The notes: a model not told the origin generated them from the letters alone. DNA of 15,113 bases from Methanocalculus sp. (GCF_029762515.1 NZ_JARVGN010000005.1:1-15113); one strand, 5' to 3'; positions 4,761 through 11,980 are shown, counted from the stretch's first letter. Translations and numbers: made by a program.

Positions 4761-7523
4761 TTGTACCGGATGATTCAATCTGTCTCCTTCCACAAGCCTT
4801 ATACCCAATCAATTCAATCATCATCCATGAAACCGCCCGGTTCTGTCATTCATCCAATCAGAGTCCTCTATGTTGATGACGAGCCGGCACTCCTTCAGAT
4901 CTGTAAGATCTATCTAGAGAAGAAAGAGCATTTTGAGGTTTTTCTCTCTAAGAATCCAACAGATGCCATTGCTCTCTTATCAAAACAATCATTTGATGCA
5001 ATCATCTCAGATTACCAGATGCCGGGTATGGATGGTCTCCAGTTTCTCAAATATCTCCGTGAGCAGGGAGATGAGACACCGTTTGTCATCTTCACCGGAA
5101 AAGGCAGGGAAGAGGTGGTCATTGAGGCTCTGAACTCCGGGGCAGATTTCTATCTCCAGAAAGGCGGCGATCCAAAGGCACAGTTTACCGAACTTTCACA
5201 GAAAATCAAGTACGCTGTTGCACGTAAGAGAAGCGAGTCGGCACTCCGGGAGAGCGAGGATCGGTACCGGAATGTCATTGAGGATATGGATGAGCTGATC
5301 TGCCGGTTCCATCATGATGGAAGGATCATCTTCGTCAATGATGCCTATTCCCGCCATTTCGGGTTATCCCAGGATGATCTTATCGGGAGCAGTTTCAAAC
5401 CCGGGATACATCCTGATGATCAGGAAAAGGTCTCATCCCTCTTCTCAGCCCTTACGCAGGATCACCCCTCAGGTATGATTGAGCAGCGGGTGATCATGCC
5501 GGACGGGCGGATTGTCTGGCAGAGATGGAGCACCCGGGCGATCTTCGATAAAGATGGAGTTATCACAGAATACCAGTCAGTTGGTCGTGATATTACCGAA
5601 CTGATGGAACGGGATAATAAACTCAAGAGAGCCAATGATGAACTCCTTGCGACAAACGAAGAGCTCACCGCTATCGAAGAGGAATTGCGGCATCAATATG
5701 ATGATATACGTGCCGCCCAGAAAGAGGTTCGGTTATCTGAGGCACGGTACCGTGCCATCTTTGAGTACACAAGTGCTGCATCAATCATCATTGAGGAAGA
5801 TACGACGATATCCCTCGCCAATACCGCATTTATAGATTTAGCCTGTTCTACAAAGGAAGAGGTAGTCGGGCGGAGCTGGACCGAATTTGTCAGCCCGGAT
5901 GATCGGAAGAGGATGCTTCAGTATCACGAGCAAAGGAGAGATGCAACAGTATCTCCTCCCAGAAGCTACGACTTTACTTTTATTGATAAAAACGGAGGTG
6001 CCCACTCCACCCATATAACGGTTGGAATGATTTCAGGCACACGCCAGTCTGTTGCATCCTTCTATGATATCTCTGACCGTGTCGAGATGGAAGAGGCGAT
6101 CAGGAAGAGTGAGGAGCAGTACCGGATGATTGCCGAGAACATCACGGAGACGATAACAGTTCTTGATCTATCGATGAATTTTACCTATGTGAGTCCTTCT
6201 ATCACGGCTTTACGCGGATATACGGTTGAAGAGGTGATGCACCAGTCGTTAGCAGACATATTGACTCCGGAATCCTTAAGAACCGCTCTTGAACAGCTTG
6301 ATGAAGAGAGTCGGCTTGAAGCAGAGGGTTCCGCTGACCCGGCCAGAGTTGTTATCCTGAACCTGGAGGAGTACCGAAAAGACGGATCAACAATCTGGGT
6401 CAGCAATATCATGAAGTTCCTCAGAGATGAAGATGGGAGACCCAGGTCAATACTCATCCTCTCGCGTGATATCACCAATCAAAGAGCCGCAGAACAAGCC
6501 CTGAAGGAGAATGAGCTCTTCAACAGAACACTGATAGAACATCTTCCGGACTATATCCTCCTCTATGGAACAGATGGCAGAATCCTCTATATCAATCCTT
6601 TAGCAGCTGATGCATTAGGGTATATTGTAGATGAAATGATTGGAACCGATGTCCTCAGCTATGTGGCAGAAGAATATCGTGACAGTATTCATAACAAGAT
6701 AGCCCTTCGACTGCAAAAACAGCATATTCCACCATATGAGATCGATATCATCTCAAAGACAGGTGATCGGTATTCCGTCCTGATTAAAGGTGCAATCATC
6801 AGGTATCACAATAAAGAAGCAGTCCTGCTTGTCCTTACTGATATTACCGAGCGGAAAGCAGCGGAGATCGCGCTTCATAACGCCAATAAAAAACTACAAT
6901 TACTCTCCGGCATTACCCGGCATGATATCCAGAATACGCTAACCGTTTTGCAGGGATACCTTTCCCTGGTAATTGATCATAATGACGATTCAGATCTCAT
7001 TAATTACCTGAATGAGATAGAATGTGCCGCAGATGCTATCGAGGAGCAGATTGCGTTTACAAGCCAGTATGATGCCTGTGGAGCAAACATCCGCTGGCAG
7101 AAGATCTCAAAATCTATTACGGATCTTCCGACTGGTACCATCACCATCCAGAACGATTGTACCGAGCTCTCTATTCTGGCGGATCCTATCCTCCAGAAAG
7201 TCTTTTCCAACCTGTTGGACAATACCATCCGGCACGGTCAGAAAACAACCCGGGTACATCTTTTTTGTGAAATAAAAGATGATGAATGCAGAATTATCTG
7301 GGAGGATGATGGAATAGGCATACCATCTGATCAGAAAGAGATGATATTTAAGCGGGGTGTTGGGAAGCATACCGGTTTTGGTCTATTCCTCAGCCGTGAG
7401 ATCCTCCTTATCTCAGGGATAACGATTCATGAAACAGGCACATATGGGGAAGGGGCGCGATTTGAGTTGCATATTCCAAAGGGTATGTGGCGGGTCGATT
7501 CAAATAATACCCGTTTTACGTAA
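4761..7523 (+). CDS. Hybrid signalling protein: receiver domain, four PAS domains, histidine kinase
   Basis: 920 aa counted from TTG 4761. ATG 4770 (position fits a TATA-like box) and ATG 4827 (directly before the receiver) are alternative starts, and the conserved part begins only at residue 33. Domains in order: receiver 33-155, with Asp39/Asp40, phospho-acceptor Asp84 (IISDYQMPGMDG), Thr112 and Lys134; PAS 1 about 163-283; a coiled-coil linker 283-322; PAS 2 about 323-442; PAS 3 about 446-576; PAS 4 about 583-703; then a dimerisation helix with His721 in TRHDIQNTL. The ATPase domain has an N-box NLLDNTIRHG (817-826), G1 EDDGIGIP (848-855) and G2 TGFGLFLSRE (871-880). No membrane segment is present, so it is a cytosolic sensor kinase with its receiver in front, as is common in methanogens. 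Its input ligand and output partner are not visible. A GyrI-like gene lies just upstream and may belong to the same unit. Confidence 0.9.
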   Translation: MYRMIQSVSFHKPYTQSIQSSSMKPPGSVIHPIRVLYVDDEPALLQICKIYLEKKEHFEVFLSKNPTDAIALLSKQSFDAIISDYQMPGMDGLQFLKYLREQGDETPFVIFTGKGREEVVIEALNSGADFYLQKGGDPKAQFTELSQKIKYAVARKRSESALRESEDRYRNVIEDMDELICRFHHDGRIIFVNDAYSRHFGLSQDDLIGSSFKPGIHPDDQEKVSSLFSALTQDHPSGMIEQRVIMPDGRIVWQRWSTRAIFDKDGVITEYQSVGRDITELMERDNKLKRANDELLATNEELTAIEEELRHQYDDIRAAQKEVRLSEARYRAIFEYTSAASIIIEEDTTISLANTAFIDLACSTKEEVVGRSWTEFVSPDDRKRMLQYHEQRRDATVSPPRSYDFTFIDKNGGAHSTHITVGMISGTRQSVASFYDISDRVEMEEAIRKSEEQYRMIAENITETITVLDLSMNFTYVSPSITALRGYTVEEVMHQSLADILTPESLRTALEQLDEESRLEAEGSADPARVVILNLEEYRKDGSTIWVSNIMKFLRDEDGRPRSILILSRDITNQRAAEQALKENELFNRTLIEHLPDYILLYGTDGRILYINPLAADALGYIVDEMIGTDVLSYVAEEYRDSIHNKIALRLQKQHIPPYEIDIISKTGDRYSVLIKGAIIRYHNKEAVLLVLTDITERKAAEIALHNANKKLQLLSGITRHDIQNTLTVLQGYLSLVIDHNDDSDLINYLNEIECAADAIEEQIAFTSQYDACGANIRWQKISKSITDLPTGTITIQNDCTELSILADPILQKVFSNLLDNTIRHGQKTTRVHLFCEIKDDECRIIWEDDGIGIPSDQKEMIFKRGVGKHTGFGLFLSREILLISGITIHETGTYGEGARFELHIPKGMWRVDSNNTRFT

Positions 7524-7602
7524 CCCTTTGGTGTTATCCTTTAACTTCGAAAAAATCCGCAGTTTACAGAAGCTATTTCCAGAACCCCGCTCTTCTTACA
7601 GT

Positions 7603-7609
7603 AAAGGAG
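7603..7609 (+). promoter_or_regulatory. Shine-Dalgarno sequence of the beta-propeller gene
   Basis: AAAGGAG, 7 nt before ATG 7617. It is the clearest ribosome-binding site in the window and fixes the start. Confidence 0.75.
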
Positions 7610-7616
7610 TGATATT

Positions 7617-9536
7617 ATGCAGAACCGCTATCTCATCGCAACCCTTCTTCTCGGCATCCTTGTCATAGGAGCAATCATTGGATTTGCCCTGCTGAACCCG
7701 CAGGTGCATTCACCGGAAGGAGGGCCGGTGAAGTTTGCTAACGAACAGGAGGTACAGAAGTACCTGGTACAGTCAGAGGCCTCCGGCTATTCGTCCCGGT
7801 GGATGAATACGGCAAAATCCGAAGATATGGCCGCTATGCCCCCTGCTGCCCAGGCAGGAATGCCGATCCCGATGCCAACCTCAGCCGGTGGGGCGGTGGA
7901 GTATTCGACGACGAATATCCAGGTGCAGGGGGTGGATGAAGCTGATTTTGTTAAAAATGACCAGAAATACATCTATCTCATAACCGGCGGCAGGTTCGTT
8001 ATTGTCGATACCTTCCCGCCTGAGAATGCAAAGATAATCTCCAACATCAGTCTCTCCGGCAGTCCGCGTGAGATGTACCTGTCCGGTTCAACGGTTGTGG
8101 TCTTCTCAGACGAAACGATCGAAGAGTTCCAGCAGGTTGAAGGCAGTGCCGCCCCCGTGCCGGTCAGGCGGCAGGTAACAAAGGCTGAGATCTATGATGT
8201 CACAGACCGCTCAAAGCCCTCACTCATCAGGACAATCACCGCATCAGGAACATATGCCTCATCAAGGATGACTGATGGGATCGTGTACCTCATCACTCAG
8301 GAGTACCCGCAGAGGAGGGGATCAGATATCCCGATGCCTTTGGTGACAGATGGGAGCAGCACCTATACGCCAGATATCTGGCGGTTTGACGATCTCGAAG
8401 GGCCATTCATCTTCCAGACGATCACTGCCTTTGCACCCACGCGATCATCATCCCTGTCAACAGAGAGTTATCTTGTCGGCTATTCATCGACCTTCTATGC
8501 AACTCCCTCACATCTCTATGTCGCCTACACACACTATGGCGATCGCTACCGTTCCGGCTGGATGGAACCTGCTGACCCGGCAGGTCCCTCAACGATCATC
8601 CACCGGTTTGATCTGAACCGGGGAAACCCTGTATGGAGACAGAGTATGATCGCACAGGGAACACTCCTCAACCAGTTCTCACTTGATGACTACCAGGGTC
8701 ATCTCCGTGTTGCCACAACTGTTGAGGAATATGGATCAAATGGCTTCCAGACTTCTTCAAGCATAACAATCTTCGATCGATCTGGAACTATCACCGGTGA
8801 GATCACTGGGATTGCGCCGACCGAGCGTATATTTGCTGCCCGTTTTATCGGGGAAAGATGCTATCTTGTCACATTCCGCCAGATCGATCCTTTCTTTGTG
8901 ATCGATCTTGCCGACCCGAAGAACCCGAAGATCCTCGGTGAACTGAAGATCCCCGGTTATTCGGATTATCTCCATCCCTTTGATACGAATCATATAATTG
9001 GAATTGGAAAAGATACCGGGGAGACAGCATGGGGAGGCTTCACCACTACAGGCGTAAAAGCGGCCCTCTTTGATGTGTCAGATGTCGCAAATCCGGCACT
9101 GAAAGATTCGATCACCATCGGCGGTTCAGGGAGCGACTCCGAGATCCTCCGGGATCACAAGGCATTCTACTTCAATCCAAAGACCAGCGTGATGGTGCTC
9201 CCGGTCACGATTGCTCAGGGGTATGGTTCCGGCTATGTCTGGCAGGGATCCTATGTCTACGAAATAACACCTGAAGATGGTTTCACACTTAGGGGCATCG
9301 TCCCGCAGTACAGGGGAGATGAACCGCCGGTGCAGGATCGCTGGCCGACAGCAGTCAAACGATCTCTCACCATCGGTGATATGCTGGCTACCATATCAGA
9401 GAACACAATCGTCCTCGTTGACATACGTGAGCCATCAAATCGGTATGGATCGATTGACCTTCCAATGACAACCAGTGGATATGGATACTGGAACGAACCA
9501 ATATGGCGGGATATGCCAGTCCCGCTCCCCGTTTAA
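7617..9536 (+). CDS. Membrane-anchored extracellular beta-propeller protein (PF09826-type)
   Basis: 639 aa. Residues 5-27 form one hydrophobic segment after a short basic start (MQNRY), so a signal anchor or uncleaved signal peptide. A low-complexity linker rich in Met, Pro and Ala (71-92) leads to the diagnostic VQGVDEADFVKNDQKYIYLI (103-122) of the archaeal/bacterial beta-propeller family PF09826. Repeated blades follow, and a late SEILRDHKAFYFNP block near residue 510 also fits that family. The function of the family is not established; a cell-surface or S-layer-associated binding role is the usual guess. No catalytic motif is visible. The gene has its own strong Shine-Dalgarno and stands 93 nt after the kinase gene. 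Its 3' end is followed by a T-rich stretch and then repeat copies R3 and R4. Confidence 0.85.
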   Translation: MQNRYLIATLLLGILVIGAIIGFALLNPQVHSPEGGPVKFANEQEVQKYLVQSEASGYSSRWMNTAKSEDMAAMPPAAQAGMPIPMPTSAGGAVEYSTTNIQVQGVDEADFVKNDQKYIYLITGGRFVIVDTFPPENAKIISNISLSGSPREMYLSGSTVVVFSDETIEEFQQVEGSAAPVPVRRQVTKAEIYDVTDRSKPSLIRTITASGTYASSRMTDGIVYLITQEYPQRRGSDIPMPLVTDGSSTYTPDIWRFDDLEGPFIFQTITAFAPTRSSSLSTESYLVGYSSTFYATPSHLYVAYTHYGDRYRSGWMEPADPAGPSTIIHRFDLNRGNPVWRQSMIAQGTLLNQFSLDDYQGHLRVATTVEEYGSNGFQTSSSITIFDRSGTITGEITGIAPTERIFAARFIGERCYLVTFRQIDPFFVIDLADPKNPKILGELKIPGYSDYLHPFDTNHIIGIGKDTGETAWGGFTTTGVKAALFDVSDVANPALKDSITIGGSGSDSEILRDHKAFYFNPKTSVMVLPVTIAQGYGSGYVWQGSYVYEITPEDGFTLRGIVPQYRGDEPPVQDRWPTAVKRSLTIGDMLATISENTIVLVDIREPSNRYGSIDLPMTTSGYGYWNEPIWRDMPVPLPV

Positions 9537-9608
9537 TTTTTGGGGAAAAGGAGGGTATTTATCCTCGTTTTGATACAAGCTAACTCAGCTGTGCTACCAA
9601 TATTCTAT

Positions 9609-9622
9609 CCCCTCTTTTTATC
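9609..9622 (+). terminator. Possible T-rich archaeal terminator after the beta-propeller gene
   Basis: CCCCTCTTTTTATC, 70-80 nt after the stop codon. Archaeal transcripts commonly end at T-rich tracts without a hairpin, but this tract has only five consecutive T and the call is weak. Confidence 0.3.
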
Positions 9623-9644
9623 ACGTTATTCTATCCAGAAGAAA

Positions 9645-10105
9645 GACCCCTCGCCCCTCCGGGGGGGCACTGCCATCCCCCTCCGGTTCCCGGGTGGGCA
9701 ACCTGGCGGTCACCGAGCGGGGCTGAACCGCCCCGCCAGTGAGGATGGGAGCGCTTCCGCGCTTATGCTGTTGTACTGGGTCTCCATCAGATACAGAGGA
9801 AAACTGGAGACACCTGATCTCAGTCCATCTATGCAGAAAATCAATGGTTGACGCGCCCTGCCGCTCCCTTTCGAAAAATAAAACGCCTCCAGCCTGCAAT
9901 CGCGTCTGTACTATCTCTTACACTGCACCTCCATGGGCTTATCCTCGCCCGATACCAGGCACGGGTGCTCATTCGCGATTGCTCAGACCCCCATGCTATC
10001 CTTACTCCCCCTTCAGGTGAAGGGGGGCAGGGGGGTTTGCCGGATTGGTAAGGAGTGTCACAGTACAGCAGGTATCTCTCTGAGATGCACCTGCATGTAA
10101 GCGCT
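9645..10105 (+). repeat. Repeat family R, copy R3 (full length, modules X and Y)
   Basis: Begins GACCCCTCGCCCCTCC and ends CTGCATGTAAGCGCT. Module X has a hairpin GCGGGGC-TGAACC-GCCCCGC and AGCGC-TTCC-GCGCT. Module Y has a 9-bp palindrome CCCCCTTCA-GG-TGAAGGGGG (10007-10026) and a terminal hairpin GCAGGT...ACCTGC (10068-10094) with an inner ATCTC-TCT-GAGAT stem. From 9892 to the end it differs from copy R5 at only about six of 214 positions by eye. It has a roughly 40-base insertion near 9795-9835 relative to R5. Frames inside are not shared between copies. The spacer 10106-10170 to copy R4 shows nothing recognisable. Confidence 0.9.
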
Positions 10106-10170
10106 TGTCGAAAAAGGCTGACTCAGGCGTGATAACCCAGTCGTTCTAACCCGGCATTTCGCCTTGAAAT

Positions 10171-10318
10171 GACCCCTCGCCCCTCCGGGGGGCACCGCCT
10201 ACCCCCTCCGGTTCTCGGAGTAGGCGGCCTTTTCGGCCACCGAGCGGGGCTGAACCGCCCCGCCAGTGAGGATATTGGCGCTTCCGCGCTTATGAGGGTG
10301 TATTGGATCTCTGTACCT
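10171..10318 (+). repeat. Repeat family R, copy R4 (module X only)
   Basis: GACCCCTCGCCCCTCCGGGG through the GCGGGGC-TGAACC-GCCCCGC hairpin, GGCGCTTCCGCGCTTATG and TTGGATCTCTGTACC, then it stops. It matches the first third of R3 and R5 and lacks module Y. This shows that X can exist alone. It lies 100 nt upstream of the nucleotidyltransferase gene's start. Confidence 0.85.
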
Positions 10319-10389
10319 GCAATGGCTGGTGGAAGCTGCCCGGTAGAGATGCCGGGAAGAAGTACCTTTGTCGTCTCTCTCCATAATCA

Positions 10390-10397
10390 TTATATAA
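10390..10397 (+). promoter_or_regulatory. TATA box of the wHTH-nucleotidyltransferase/HEPN operon
   Basis: TTATATAA centred about 24-25 nt before the GTG start at 10418, which predicts a leaderless transcript beginning at or next to the start codon. It is the best TATA match in the window. Confidence 0.6.
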
Positions 10398-10398
10398 T

Positions 10399-10437
10399 TG
10401 GAACGTAAATATTCCATGTGGAACAAAATATTACCAT
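10399..10437. promoter_or_regulatory. 20-nt-period direct repeat over the transcription/translation start; candidate operator
   Basis: TGGAACGTAAATATTCCAT (10399-10417) and TGGAACAAAATATTACCAT (10419-10437) are near-identical units spaced one turn-pair apart. At their junction they also form the inverted repeat TTCCA-TG-TGGAA. They cover the predicted start of transcription, so a bound protein would block it. The encoded winged-helix protein is the natural candidate for autoregulation (inference). Confidence 0.45.
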
Positions 10438-10999
10438 TCAGATAACAAAACATCTTATCCGATCAGATTCGTATCCACGGAATCTGGCAAAACAGATTAA
10501 TACCAGTCATACGACTGTTCTGAGAAAGCTCCGGGAGCTTTTAGAATCCAATGTCGTCGATTACAGAATTGAAGGGAAAAATACGGTATACTTTCTGAAG
10601 AAGACAGTTGAAGCACGTGTCTACATCTATATGGCTGAGCACTATCGCCTTATAGAGCTTATCGAACAAAATCCAGGGTTGCGCCCGGTTATCAGGACTA
10701 TTCAGGACCATCCGGATATATTATTGGCGATATTGTTTGGGAGTTATGCAAAGGGAACTGTGAACAGACAGAGCGATATCGATCTCTATATTGAGACAAA
10801 GGGTGAGATAAACAATTCAGCTAACAAGACGGCAAATGACAGGGAATTAACACGTAACCTTGAGCGGCAGCACACAAAACTTAGTATCAAGACAGGGTCA
10901 TTTGATCCGGACAACCTCCTGATCCAGGAGATCATCCAGGATCATATTATTCTCAAAGGAGTGGAACGATATTACGAAAAAACAGGATTTTTTAAGTAA
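10418..10999 (+). CDS. Winged-helix plus minimal nucleotidyltransferase (MNT) antitoxin of a HEPN/MNT pair
   Basis: 193 aa from GTG 10418. Residues about 5-65 are a winged helix (YPRNLAKQINTSHTTVLRKL is the recognition region, followed by the wing VVDYRIEGKNTVYFL). Residues about 95-185 are a small nucleotidyltransferase of the DNA-polymerase-beta superfamily: FGSYAKGTVNRQSDIDLYIE, with Gly108-Ser109 and the metal-binding pair Asp120/Asp122. I cannot place a third acidic residue with confidence. In HEPN/MNT pairs the nucleotidyltransferase neutralises the HEPN toxin, in studied cases by adding AMP groups to it. The start codon is chosen for the TATA box 24 nt upstream; an ATG at 10416 is out of frame. 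Its 3' end overlaps the HEPN coding region by 29 nt. The module lies between repeat copies R4 and R5. Confidence 0.85.
   Translation: MEQNITIQITKHLIRSDSYPRNLAKQINTSHTTVLRKLRELLESNVVDYRIEGKNTVYFLKKTVEARVYIYMAEHYRLIELIEQNPGLRPVIRTIQDHPDILLAILFGSYAKGTVNRQSDIDLYIETKGEINNSANKTANDRELTRNLERQHTKLSIKTGSFDPDNLLIQEIIQDHIILKGVERYYEKTGFFK
10955..10961 (+). promoter_or_regulatory. Shine-Dalgarno sequence placing the HEPN start at an ATT codon
   Basis: AAAGGAG inside the nucleotidyltransferase gene, identical to the site used by the beta-propeller gene. It lies 9 nt before ATT 10971 in the HEPN frame. It also encodes Lys-Gly-Val of the upstream protein, so coincidence is possible. Confidence 0.45.
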
Positions 11000-11450
11000 A
11001 CTCTTTCGTGAAGAGAAAATCCGGATCATTGAACCGAATTCAAGGGTTGCAGAGGCGTATAAAAAGAAATCAGAAAGTTTTCTTATTTCATCCAGAATAC
11101 TTCTGGAGAACGAGCGACTCGAAGAGACTGTCTCGATGGCATACTATAGTATGTATTACATGATGCTTGCGCTTCTTTTCAAAACAGGTATCCAATGCGA
11201 AAATCATACAGGAGCAATGCTTCTTCTTCATCGATTATACAGGATTGATAGTACAAGGGTCGCTGCTGCAAAAAAAGACAGAGTCGATAAACAATATTAT
11301 ATAGATTTTGATATCACTGCTGCTGAAGTTTCCAACTCTGTTGAAGAAGCCGAGATATTCAATGCAGAACTTCTTGATTATATTGAGCGGCTTCATGAAG
11401 GTGATATCAGACGCCTCAGAGAGAAGGCAAGAGAAATTCTTGAGAGTTAG
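10971..11450 (+). CDS. HEPN-domain protein (toxin partner), probable non-canonical ATT start
   Basis: From ATT 10971 the product is 159 aa, beginning (M)TKKQDFLSKLFREEKIRII, then EPNSRVAEAYKKKSESFLIS. It continues through ENERLEETVSMAYYSMYYMM and LALLFKTGIQCENHTGAMLL to KKDRVDKQYYIDFDIT. This is the all-helical HEPN family with the 'AYYSMYH/Y-LLALLFKxGIxCENH' and 'RVDKQYYVDF' blocks seen in many archaeal members. The first ATG in frame is 11136, which would remove 55 conserved residues. No ATG, GTG or TTG occurs in frame between the stop at 10920 and 11136. ATT 10971 has a good Shine-Dalgarno upstream and matches the expected N-terminus. No R-x4-6-H motif of HEPN ribonucleases is present, so nuclease activity is doubtful. 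The gene overlaps the antitoxin gene and shares its transcript. Alternatives are a lost start codon or a +1 shift at the T6 run 10988-10993. Confidence 0.75.
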   Translation: MTKKQDFLSKLFREEKIRIIEPNSRVAEAYKKKSESFLISSRILLENERLEETVSMAYYSMYYMMLALLFKTGIQCENHTGAMLLLHRLYRIDSTRVAAAKKDRVDKQYYIDFDITAAEVSNSVEEAEIFNAELLDYIERLHEGDIRRLREKAREILES

Positions 11451-11468
11451 TGTGCCGCACCTTGACCT

Positions 11469-11895
11469 GACCCGGCCCCTCGCTCCTCCGGGGGGGCACC
11501 GCCTACCCCCTCCGGTTCCCGGGTGGGCGGTCTCTCGGCCACCAAGCGGGGCTCGCCACCCCGCCAGTGAGGATGGGAGCGCTCCCGCGCTTATGCTGTT
11601 GTACTGGATCTCTGTCCATACATACAGAAAATCAATTTTGCCGCGCCCTGCCGCTCCCATTTGATAAGGAGAACACCGCCCGCCTGCAATCGCGTCTATA
11701 CTATCTCTTACACTGCACCTCCATGGGCTTATCCTCGCCCGATACCAGGCACCGGTGCTCATTCGCGATTGCTCAGACCCCCATGTTATCCTTATTCCCC
11801 CTTCAGGTGAAGGGGGGCAGGGGGGTTTGCCGGATTGGTGAGGAGTGTCACAGTACAGCAGGTATCTCTCTGAGATGCACCTGCTTGTAAGCGCT
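11469..11895 (+). repeat. Repeat family R, copy R5 (full length, modules X and Y)
   Basis: Starts GACCCGGCCCCTCGCTCC 19 nt after the HEPN stop and ends CTGCTTGTAAGCGCT. It carries all structural elements of R3: hairpin GCGGGG-CTCGCCA-CCCCGC (loop changed relative to R3, stem kept), AGCGC-TCCC-GCGCT, the 9-bp palindrome at 11797-11816 and the terminal hairpin at 11858-11884. It has the same orientation as R3 and R4, so the toxin-antitoxin genes lie between direct repeats. The following 85 bases up to 11980 hold no clear promoter. Confidence 0.9.
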
Positions 11896-11980
11896 AAAAA
11901 CATAACAGAATAGCAATATTTCTCCCTCTTCCAAACCACAATCGTGAACCTCTTATCTCACTGATTCCAAAGGGTACAGA

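Noticed and set aside
7004..7370. Frames on the minus strand inside the kinase gene (also 5462-5668, 6185-6478)
   Set aside because: These are shadows of a strongly supported coding region with conserved H, N, G1 and G2 boxes.
10021..10036. G-quadruplex in the two G6 runs of module Y
   Set aside because: Only two runs separated by CA; a four-tract fold would need zero-length loops, and the C-rich stem opposite gives a better hairpin.
9645..10105. CRISPR array or phage attachment site
   Set aside because: Units are long, few and unevenly spaced, without short spacers. No integrase or tRNA gene is in the window.
10106..10170. Possible tRNA-like or small RNA gene between R3 and R4
   Set aside because: I could not fold a cloverleaf or find a T-loop consensus.
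10985..11003. MNT-HEPN fusion by +1 slip on the T6 run before the MNT stop codon
   Set aside because: It is possible because the run allows re-pairing, but the HEPN frame upstream of the run still looks like the family's N-terminus and has a Shine-Dalgarno sequence, so separate initiation explains more.
11235..11939. 234-codon frame antisense to the HEPN gene and R5
   Set aside because: It runs through the reverse complement of a clear HEPN coding region and of the repeat; its composition is not protein-like.
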